A stretch of 64,000 nt of DNA from positions 1-64,000 of the forward strand of contig JAJTYR010000010.1 of the NCBI GenBank assembly GCA_021463505.1, given 5' to 3'. Within the stretch, counting starts at the first letter, position 1, and each line of letters opens with the position of its first letter. Shown piece by piece: positions 52,457 to 60,400 of the stretch. Source of the stretch: Burkholderiaceae bacterium (GTDB taxonomy: Bacteria; Pseudomonadota; Gammaproteobacteria; Burkholderiales; Burkholderiaceae_E). A model generated the notes under the pieces. It did no database searches. It saw nothing but the letters and a program-made list of their open reading frames with translations, and was not told the origin of the DNA. The position numbers were made by a program, and so were the translations under genes.

Positions 52457-53485
52457 CTATCGGTCGAGTCGGTGGTATTCGCGGAACCACGCGACGAACG
52501 CCCGCAGGCCGTCGTCGAGCCCCACCTTCGGCGCGAAGCCGGTCATCCGTACGAGCTTGTCGGTCGACGAGAACGTGCGCTCGACGTCGCCGGGCTGCAT
52601 GCCCATCTCGTTGCGCCGCGCGCGCTGCCCGGTGATTGCCTCGAGCCGCGCGATCAGTTCGTTGACGCTCACCGGGTCGCTGCGCCCGAGATTGACCACC
52701 TCGAACGGCGCCCAGCTCGTGTCGGGCCCCTCGGCGTTCCAGTCGGCCGGATTCGCCGAGCTGCTCGGCGCGCGCGGTACCCCAAGCAGCCGCACCGTGG
52801 CCTCGACCGTGTCGTCGACATAGGTGAAGTCGCGCGACAGCAGGCCGCCACCATAGACGTCGATCGGCCTGCCGCGCAGCAGCGCGTCGGTGAACTTCCA
52901 GATCGCCATGTCGGGTCGGCCCCAGGGCCCATACACGGTGAAGTAGCGCAGCCCGGTGACCGGCAGCGCGAACAGGTGCGCGTAGCTGTGCGCCATCAGC
53001 TCGTTGGCGCGCTTGGTGGCCGCGTACAGGCTGACCGGATGGTCGACCGGGTCGCGCTCGGAGAACGGCAGCCTGCGGTTTGCGCCGTAGACGCTCGAGC
53101 TGCTCGCGAACACGAAGTGACGCACCTCGAGCCGCCGGCAGGCCTCGAGCATCACCGCCATGCCGGCAAGGTTGCTGTCGGAATAGGCCATCGGGTTGGT
53201 GAGCGCGTAACGCACGCCGGCCTGCGCGGCCAGGTGCACCACCTGCTGCGGGCGATGCGTGTCGAACAGCGCGTCGATTGCAGTGCGGTCGGCGATGTCG
53301 GCCTCGTGAAACGCGAAGCCTTCGAAGCCTGCGAGCGCGGCCAGCCGCGCTCGCTTGAGCCGCGGGTCGTAGTAGTCGTTCAGGTTGTCGATGCCGACCA
53401 CCCTGCGACCGTCGGCCAGCAGGCGGCGGCACAGGTGCATGCCGATGAAACCGGCCGCGCCGGTGACGATGACGGGAGCGCTCAC
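52457..53485 (-). CDS. UDP-glucuronate 4-epimerase family protein
   Basis: A 342-residue extended SDR. VIVTGAAGFIGMHLCRRLLA is the NAD loop, IDNLNDYYDPRLKRARLAAL is the family-specific segment of UDP-glucuronate epimerases (CapI/LspL), FASSSSVYG and SLYAATKRANE supply Ser and YxxxK, and RYFTVYGPWGRPDMA matches. It probably interconverts UDP-GlcA and UDP-GalA. Same operon as ugd. Confidence 0.87.
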   Translation of the reverse strand: MSAPVIVTGAAGFIGMHLCRRLLADGRRVVGIDNLNDYYDPRLKRARLAALAGFEGFAFHEADIADRTAIDALFDTHRPQQVVHLAAQAGVRYALTNPMAYSDSNLAGMAVMLEACRRLEVRHFVFASSSSVYGANRRLPFSERDPVDHPVSLYAATKRANELMAHSYAHLFALPVTGLRYFTVYGPWGRPDMAIWKFTDALLRGRPIDVYGGGLLSRDFTYVDDTVEATVRLLGVPRAPSSSANPADWNAEGPDTSWAPFEVVNLGRSDPVSVNELIARLEAITGQRARRNEMGMQPGDVERTFSSTDKLVRMTGFAPKVGLDDGLRAFVAWFREYHRLDR

Positions 53486-53539
53486 TGGACTTCTTCGGAA
53501 ATGGGGGAGGTTAACAGACGAGGCATGCGTGGCCGAAGC

Positions 53540-54820
53540 TCAACGCTCGAAGACGACGCGCCCGTCGACCACCGTGACCCGGACCCGGCCGACGACTTCC
53601 ATGCCGAGGTACGGCGTGTGCCGGCCCTGGCTCGCGAGCCCTTCGCGGGTCACGGTCCAGGCTTCTTCCGGGTCGAACAGGCACAGATCGGCAGGCGCGC
53701 CCGCGCGCAACGTGCCCGCCATCTCGCCCAGCCCGAGCACCGCGCTCGCCCCGGCGGTGACCTTCGCCAGCGCCGCGAGCAGGCCGGTGCGCGTCTCGCT
53801 CGCCCACTTCAGCGTGAGCGGCAGCAGCAGTTCGAGCCCGGTGACGCCGGGTTCGGCCTCGGCGAACGGCAACTGTTTCGCGTCGTCGTCCACCGGCGTG
53901 TGATCCGAGCAGATCGCATCGATCGTGCCGTCGGCGAGCGCGGCGCGAATCGCGTCGCGGTCGCGCTGCGAGCGAAACGGCGGGTCGACGCGGTACTGGC
54001 TTTCGAAGTAGCCGATGTCGACGTCGATCAGGTGCAGGTGGTGCACCGCGACGTCGGCGCTCACCGGCAGTCCCTCGGCCTTGGCCGCGCGCACCAGGTC
54101 GAGGCCGGCGGCCGAGGAGATCCGGCACAGGTGCACGCGGCAACCGGTTTCGCGCACCAGGTCGAGCAGCGTGTGCAGCGCGATGGTTTCGGCGGCCACC
54201 GGGATGCCGGCCAGCCCCATGCGCGCAGCCACCGGTCCACCGTGCGCGACGCCGCCGCGCGCCAGATGCGGGTCCTGCGGACGCGCCCAGACGGTGAAGC
54301 CATAGGTGTGGGCATAGAGCATCGCGCGCAGCAGCACCTGCGTGTCGCCGATCGGCGCGCCGGCCTGCGAGAACCCGACACAACCGGCCTCGGCCAGTTC
54401 GGCCATCTCGGTGATCACCTCGCCCGCCAGCCCGACGGTGAGCGCGCCCAGCGGATACAGATGCGCCTGGTCCGGTCCGCGCGCGCGGTGCTTGAGCATC
54501 TCGACCAGCCCCGGCTCGTCGAGCGGCGGATCGGTATCGGGCGGGCACGACAGGGAGGTGACGCCGCCGGCGAGCGCGGCGCGCATCTCGGATTCGAGCG
54601 TCGCCTTGTATTCGAAACCGGGCTCGCGCAGTCGCGCGGCCAGGTCGACCAGGCCCGGCGCCACCACCAGCCCGGCCGCATCGAGCGTGCGGTCGGCACG
54701 GAAGCCTCGCGGCGGGGCGCCGATCGCGACGATGCGCCCGTCGGCAACGTGCAGGGCGGCGCGCCGGTCGGTGGCCGTGGCGGGGTCGACGACGCGACCG
54801 TCGAGGATGGACAGTCTCAT
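53540..54820 (-). CDS. pyrC: Dihydroorotase-like protein PyrC', predicted inactive
   Basis: A 426-residue amidohydrolase homologue. At the metal-binding HxH of real dihydroorotase (xHVHLREPG) it reads VDLAARLREPG, and the later HISS-type His is CRISS, so zinc ligands are lost; CSDHTP is kept. Such PyrC' proteins are structural partners of PyrB in the dodecameric aspartate transcarbamoylase of pseudomonads and betaproteobacteria. The start is 4 bp from the pyrB stop, as expected for the pair. Confidence 0.88.
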   Translation of the reverse strand: MRLSILDGRVVDPATATDRRAALHVADGRIVAIGAPPRGFRADRTLDAAGLVVAPGLVDLAARLREPGFEYKATLESEMRAALAGGVTSLSCPPDTDPPLDEPGLVEMLKHRARGPDQAHLYPLGALTVGLAGEVITEMAELAEAGCVGFSQAGAPIGDTQVLLRAMLYAHTYGFTVWARPQDPHLARGGVAHGGPVAARMGLAGIPVAAETIALHTLLDLVRETGCRVHLCRISSAAGLDLVRAAKAEGLPVSADVAVHHLHLIDVDIGYFESQYRVDPPFRSQRDRDAIRAALADGTIDAICSDHTPVDDDAKQLPFAEAEPGVTGLELLLPLTLKWASETRTGLLAALAKVTAGASAVLGLGEMAGTLRAGAPADLCLFDPEEAWTVTREGLASQGRHTPYLGMEVVGRVRVTVVDGRVVFER

Positions 54821-54824
54821 GCGT

Positions 54825-55793
54825 TCAGGATTGCGCGAGGATGCTCATCACGGCCATGCGCACCGCGATGCCGAACGTGACCTGGTCGAGGATCACCGAC
54901 TGCGGGCCGTCGGCCACCGCCGATTCGATCTCGACGCCACGGTTCATCGGGCCGGGGTGCATCACGATGCAGTCGGGCGCGGCCAGCGCAAGCTTGTCCT
55001 GCGTGAGGCCGTACTGCTTGAAATACTCCTGCGCCGAGGGCAGCAGCGCGCCGCGCATGCGCTCGTTCTGCAGCCTGAGCATGATCACGACGTCGACGTC
55101 ACGCAGCCCTGCGCGCATGTCGGTGAAGGTGCGCACCCCCATCTGGCCGAGGTCGCCGGGCACCAGCGTGCGCGGCCCGATCACGCGCACTTCGGGCACG
55201 CCCAGCGTGGTGAGCGCGTGGATGTCGGAGCGCGCCACGCGCGAATGCAGCACGTCGCCGACGATCGCCACCCGCAGCCGCGTGAAGTCGCCCTTGAAGT
55301 GACGGATCGTGTACACGTCGAGCAGGCCCTGCGTCGGGTGCGCGTGACGTCCGTCGCCCGCGTTGACCACGTGCACGTGGCCACGCCCGCGCGTGCGATC
55401 GATGTGCTGCGCGATCAGGAACGGCGCACCGCTCTCGGCGTGCCGCACGACGAACATGTCCGCGTGCATCGCCACCAGGTTGTCGATCGTGTCGAGCAGC
55501 GATTCGCCCTTCGAGGCAGACGAAGTGCCGATGTTCAGGTTGATCACGTCGGCCGACAGCCGCTTGGCCGCGATCTCGAACGTGGTGCGCGTGCGCGTGG
55601 AGTTCTCGAAAAACAGGTTGAACACCGACTTGCCGCGCAGCAGCGGCACCTTCTTGACGTCGCGATCCGACACGCCGACGAAGGTGGCGGCGGTGTCGAG
55701 AATGTGATGGATCAGTTCGCGCGGCAGCCCTTCGATGGTGAGCAGATGCCGCAACTGGCCGTTCTCGTTCAGCTGGGGATGGCGCAGCGGCAT
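54825..55793 (-). CDS. pyrB: Aspartate carbamoyltransferase catalytic subunit (PyrB)
   Basis: A 322-residue enzyme of de novo pyrimidine synthesis. [18 protein letters not shown] binds carbamoyl phosphate; [18 protein letters not shown] and [14 protein letters not shown] are catalytic-site motifs. No PyrI gene follows; PyrC' takes the structural role. 4 bp after pyrR. Confidence 0.95.
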   Translation of the reverse strand: MPLRHPQLNENGQLRHLLTIEGLPRELIHHILDTAATFVGVSDRDVKKVPLLRGKSVFNLFFENSTRTRTTFEIAAKRLSADVINLNIGTSSASKGESLLDTIDNLVAMHADMFVVRHAESGAPFLIAQHIDRTRGRGHVHVVNAGDGRHAHPTQGLLDVYTIRHFKGDFTRLRVAIVGDVLHSRVARSDIHALTTLGVPEVRVIGPRTLVPGDLGQMGVRTFTDMRAGLRDVDVVIMLRLQNERMRGALLPSAQEYFKQYGLTQDKLALAAPDCIVMHPGPMNRGVEIESAVADGPQSVILDQVTFGIAVRMAVMSILAQS

Positions 55794-55797
55794 GAGC

Positions 55798-56304
55798 TCA
55801 TTCGATCCGCAGCGTGAAGCAGCCGTCGTCGGCGCGTCTCAGCGCGAAGTTGCGCGGCGCGGCCAGCAGGTGCGTCGCGCCGCAGTAGCGGGCCTCGATC
55901 GGCAATTCGCGCCCGCCACGGTCGAGCAGCACCGCCAGTTCGATGCGCGCCGGCCGGCCGTAGTCGAACAGCTCGTTCATCGCGGCGCGCACGGTTCGAC
56001 CGGTGAACAGGATGTCGTCGACCAGGACGATATCCGCAGCATTCACGTCGAACGGCAGTTCGGTGGCCTTCATGGCCACCGGCAATCCGACCCGGCCGCC
56101 GCGCCGGCCATAGTCGTCACGGTGAAAGGCGCTGGACAGCGTACCCAGCGGCCGGACGAGATCCAGATCGCGGTGCAGCCGCTCGGCGATCCACGCCCCG
56201 CCGCTGTGGATGCCGGCCAGCGAGACGTCGCGTCCGGCGATGCCGGCACGCACCGCCGCGAGCAGGCGCGCATAGATCGCTTCGGCGTCGGGAGCGGTGT
56301 TCAT
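55798..56304 (-). CDS. pyrR: PyrR bifunctional regulator / uracil phosphoribosyltransferase
   Basis: A 168-residue phosphoribosyltransferase. [20 protein letters not shown] is the PRPP loop, [13 protein letters not shown] the N-terminal site. In Firmicutes PyrR is an attenuation protein; in this proteobacterial context it is better viewed as a PRTase of the pyr operon with possible regulation. ATG 56304 overlaps the ruvX stop. Confidence 0.9.
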   Translation of the reverse strand: MNTAPDAEAIYARLLAAVRAGIAGRDVSLAGIHSGGAWIAERLHRDLDLVRPLGTLSSAFHRDDYGRRGGRVGLPVAMKATELPFDVNAADIVLVDDILFTGRTVRAAMNELFDYGRPARIELAVLLDRGGRELPIEARYCGATHLLAAPRNFALRRADDGCFTLRIE

Positions 56305-56759
56305 CGGGTGGGCGCCTGGTTGCAACGGCTCGACAGGTATTGTCGCAGGATTACCGCGGCGGCCTCGTCATCCACCGGCTCGCCGGCGCGCCGAACCCGG
56401 CCACGCTCGACGCCCTCCTCCGGCAGCGCCGTCCTCGCCCTCCCGGCGCGCGCCTCGATGCTGGAGAAGCTCTCGTCGATCAGCTCGACGGGCCGCCCGA
56501 ATCGCCCACCGAGCTGGCGCACGAAGCGTTCGCAACGGGCAGTGAGCGGCAACGGCGCGCCGTCCGGGTGCCACGGCCGGCCGACGACCAGCCGTTGTGG
56601 CTGCCATGCGGCGACCAGCGCCGCGATCGCCGCCCAGCGATCGGCCACCGGTTCGCTGGCGATGACGCACAGTGCGCGCGCCGAACCAGTCAGGGTGTTG
56701 CCGACGGCCACTCCGATACGGCGGGTGCCGAAATCGAACCCCAGCAGCGTCTCCGCCAC
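56301..56759 (-). CDS. ruvX: Putative pre-16S rRNA nuclease (YqgF/RuvX)
   Basis: A 152-residue RNase-H-fold protein: TLLGFDFGTRRIGVAVG (first catalytic Asp), VVGRPWHPDGAP, and the C-terminal catalytic region EPVDDEAAAVILRQYL with ELIDESFSS before it. It starts at GTG directly after the yqgE stop (TGA-GTG). Processing of 16S rRNA ends is the accepted role. Confidence 0.92.
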   Translation of the reverse strand: MAETLLGFDFGTRRIGVAVGNTLTGSARALCVIASEPVADRWAAIAALVAAWQPQRLVVGRPWHPDGAPLPLTARCERFVRQLGGRFGRPVELIDESFSSIEARAGRARTALPEEGVERGRVRRAGEPVDDEAAAVILRQYLSSRCNQAPTR

Positions 56760-57332
56760 TCAGGCGTGCCCGGCCGAGCTGGCCAGGAAGGCCGGATCGA
56801 TGCCGAGCAACCGGAAGGCGGCCGTGAAGCGCTGCTCCACCGGGGTGTCGAAGATCAGTTCGACGCTGGCCGGGACCGTGAGCCAGGCGTTGCGGGAGAT
56901 CTCTTCCTCGAGTTGGCCAGGCCCCCAGCCCGCGTAACCCAGCGTGACCAGCATGCGCTTCGGACCGCCACCGCTGGCGACGGCCTCGAGGACATCCTTC
57001 GAGGACGTGAGGCCGAGTTCGTTGCCGACCGGAACGGTGGAGTTCCAGTCGCCGATCGGTTCGTGCAGCACGAAGCCGCGGTCCATCTGCACCGGCCCGC
57101 CGAAGAACACCGGCGATTGGGCGAGCGGCGCAATCCCGAGCTTCAGGTCGATGCGCTCGAACAGTGTAGCGAGGTCGATCTCCATCGGCCGATTGATGAC
57201 CAGCCCCAGTGCGCCCCTGGAACTGTGCTCGGCGAGGAACACGACCGTGCCGCCGAAGTTCGGATCGGCCATGTCGGGCATCGCGATCAGGAACTGGTTG
57301 GTGAGATCGGTGGTCGTCAGCGGCTCGCCCAT
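56760..57332 (-). CDS. algH: YqgE/AlgH family protein
   Basis: A 190-residue protein of the AlgH/YqgE family: LTNQFLIAMPDMADPNFGGT, then LGLVINRPMEIDLATLFE, then VFFGGPVQMDRGFVLH, then GYAGWGPGQLEEEI. Biochemical function is unsettled. The yqgE-ruvX-pyrR order is a standard proteobacterial arrangement. ATG 57332 was chosen over an upstream in-frame start because the family begins MxxxLTxQFLIAMP. The 90 bp before it hold no clear promoter box. Confidence 0.92.
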   Translation of the reverse strand: MGEPLTTTDLTNQFLIAMPDMADPNFGGTVVFLAEHSSRGALGLVINRPMEIDLATLFERIDLKLGIAPLAQSPVFFGGPVQMDRGFVLHEPIGDWNSTVPVGNELGLTSSKDVLEAVASGGGPKRMLVTLGYAGWGPGQLEEEISRNAWLTVPASVELIFDTPVEQRFTAAFRLLGIDPAFLASSAGHA

Positions 57333-57422
57333 GGCACCGATTGTACGGGGGCGCCCGCGGCGGCACAATCCGCGCCCGGCTCCCGCGACCGGTCCACGAT
57401 CAGGCCCGCAGATGCCCGGAAC

Positions 57423-60400
57423 TCAGGCGCCCGCGCGCTGGCGACGCGACGCGGTGAACACTGCCACCTGACCGAGCAACTCGTCGTCGCGGTACGGCTT
57501 GCCGAGGTAGGCGTTCACGCCCAACGACATCGCGAAGTTGCGATGCTTGTCGGCGGTGCGCGAGGTGATCATCACGATCGGCAGTTCGCGCAGGCGCTCG
57601 TCGGCGCGCACGTGGCGCGTGAGGTCGAAGCCGTCCATTCGCGGCATCTCGATGTCGACCAGCATCACGTCGGGCTGGCGCTCCTGGAGCTGGCGCAGCG
57701 CGTCCACACCATCCTTGGCGAGCATCACGTCGTAGCCTTCGCGCGCCAGCAGACGCTGCGTCGCCTTGCGTACCGTCAGCGAGTCGTCGACCACCAACAC
57801 CGCCGGCGGCGCCTCGGCCAGCGGCGCCCGCGGCAGTCCCGGCGCGGCACGTTCGAGCCACAGGTCGCCGAGCACTGCCTGCGCCAGGCGGGCCGGATTG
57901 AGGATCAGCACGATTTCGCCGTTACCGAGCACGGTCGCGCCGCCCACGCCGGGCACGCGCGCCACCTGCGGCCCGACGTTCTTCACGACCACTTCCTGAT
58001 TGCGGCTCACCGCGTCGACATGGATCGCCACCCGCAGGCTGGCCGAGCGCACGATCACCACCGGCGACAGGTGCTGCGCGATCGGCCGCGCGTCGCCCGC
58101 GTCCACCAGCGCGCCCAGATAGTGCATCGGCACCCTGGCTCCCTGCCATTCGATCGAACCGTCACGGTAGGCCGCCGCCAGCGCCTGCGGCTTGAGCTGA
58201 AGCACCTGCTCGACGCTCGACGAGGGGATCGCGTAGTGCAGCGCGCCCGCGCCTACCAGCACCACCTGCGCGATCGCCAGTGTGAGCGGCAGGTGCACGG
58301 TGAAGCGTGTGCCGGCGCCGCGCGTCGATTCGACCTCGATGCGCCCGCCCAGCGACAGCACCTCGGCACGGACGACGTCGGTGCCGACACCGCGGCCGGC
58401 CAGTTCGGTGACTTCGCTCGCGGTGGAAAAACCGGGTGTGAAGATCATCTCGGCCAGTTCGCGTTCACCGGGCTGCGCGTCGGCCTCGACCAGGCCGAGC
58501 CTGCGCGCACGCTCGAGAATCTTCGCGTCATCGAGCCCGCCGCCGTCGTCGTCGAGCGTCAGCACGACTTCGTTGCCTTCCTGGCGCACCTCGAGGCGGA
58601 TTTCACCGGTCTCGGGCTTGTCCGCAACCGCGCGTTGCGCCGGCGATTCGATGCCGTGGGCGACCGCGTTGCGCAACAGATGCTCGACCGGACCGGCCAT
58701 CCGTTCCAGCACACCGCGATCGATCTCGACCGAAGCGCCGCGGATGTCCAGCGCGACCCGCTTGCCGAGTTCCTTGGCCGCCTGGCGCGCCACGCGATAG
58801 AGGCGATCGCCGATCGAGCCGAAGCGCACCATCCGCATGCGCATCAGGTTCTGCTGCAGCTCGCGCAACACCTGCGACTGGCGCGTCATGTCCTGCGCGG
58901 CCGCATCGAGGCTGCGCATCGCGTTTTGCTGCACGGTGGCCACGTCGTTGACCGACTCGGCGAGCATCCGCGTGAGTTCCTGGAAGCGGGTGTAGCGATC
59001 GAATTCCAGCGGGTCGAATTCGGCGCTGGTCTCGCGTTGCAGCGCGATGCGTGCCTGGATCTGCGACTCGGCCTGGATCTCGACCTCGCGCAGCTGCGAG
59101 CGCAGGCGACCCACGTTCTCGGTCAGATCCTGCAACGACTGGCGTAACTGGCCGAGCTCGTTGTCCACCCTGGAGCGCGCGATCGACACCTCGCCCGATT
59201 CGTTGACCACCCGTTCGAGCAGGTCGGAGCGGACCCGAACCAGCGAGGCGGCGGCCTGCGCCGGCGACGCCGCCGCCGTCGATGTCCCTGCAGGCGCAGG
59301 CGACGTCCCCGCGGGCGATGCCGGCGCAGGCGAGACCGCGGCAGGCAATGCGCCCGCGGAAACCGGCGCGGATTGCCCATCACCGGCCATCCGTGCGGTG
59401 CCGGTGCTCTCTCGCGCCTCTTCGCCGGCCGTCGGCGCACCGGGCTGCGTGCTGCTCGCGACTTCGGCCGGTGCAGCCGTGGCTGCGGCAGCGGCCGCAA
59501 TGCGCACACCGTTGCGTGTGGCCGGGTCGCGAATGGTCTCGAACATCGCCACCACGTTGTCGCAATCGGCGATGAGCTCCTCGATCAGCGAAGCCGGCAC
59601 CACGGTGAGCACGCTGGCCGCTTCGATGCGGGTCTCCATCTCGTGCACCAACTGGCCGAGCGCCATGGCGCCAGCCATCCGTGCGCTGCCCTTGATCGTG
59701 TGCAGGTGGCGCATCAGCAATTGCTGCGCCGAGCGATCGCCGGGCACAGCCTGCCAGCGGCGCAGGTTCTCGCCGATCTTCGGCAGGTAGTCGGTGGCTT
59801 CCTCGATGAAGGTCGGCAGCAGTTCCTCGTCGAGCTCGCTCGCCTGCGGCCCTTCCTCGGCGAGCGGCACCGCCTGCACCGACGGCTCGTTGCGCGGATC
59901 CCAGCGACTGGCGAGCGCGTGGGCGAGCGCGAGCGCCGCGGATTCGTCGGCAGGCGCGCTGCCGGCAGCGAAACGATGCAGCATCGCCTGCAGCCGCTCG
60001 AGCGCTGCCCCATAGTCGGAGAAATCCTCGACGCCCGCCACGCGACCCGACGCGCGCTGTCGCAGCAGGAACGTCTCGAGCTGCTCGGCAAGCGCCTGCA
60101 CGTCGTGCAGTTCCACCAGCGCGGCGCTGCCCTTCAGCGAATGCATCGCGCGCTGCGCCGCCTCGCTGGCCGCACGCCCGGGTTCTTCGGCCCACTGCGC
60201 GCCGTCGGCCGCCAGCGTCGCGATCAGGTCGTCGGCCTCGGAGAGGAAGATGTCGTAGAGGCCACGGCTGACCGTGCGCTCGCCAACGCGCACGGCTTCG
60301 ACGGGGATGGGCGCGTCGGGAACACCGGGAACGTCGGCTGAGACGGCAGCATCGACCACGTCCACCTGGGCTGCCAGCGCCGCAAACGCCTGCGCATGCG

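Noticed and set aside
50660-54880. A 1,406-codon open plus-strand frame across ugd, the UDP-glucuronate epimerase and pyrC'.
   Set aside because: It is antisense to four well-supported genes, Arg/His/Gln/Asp-rich with no domain pattern; a by-product of high GC3 on the opposite strand.
56340-59147. A 935-codon plus-strand frame opposite ruvX, yqgE and the chpA 3' end.
   Set aside because: No recognisable domain, biased His/Arg/Gln content, and antisense to conserved genes.
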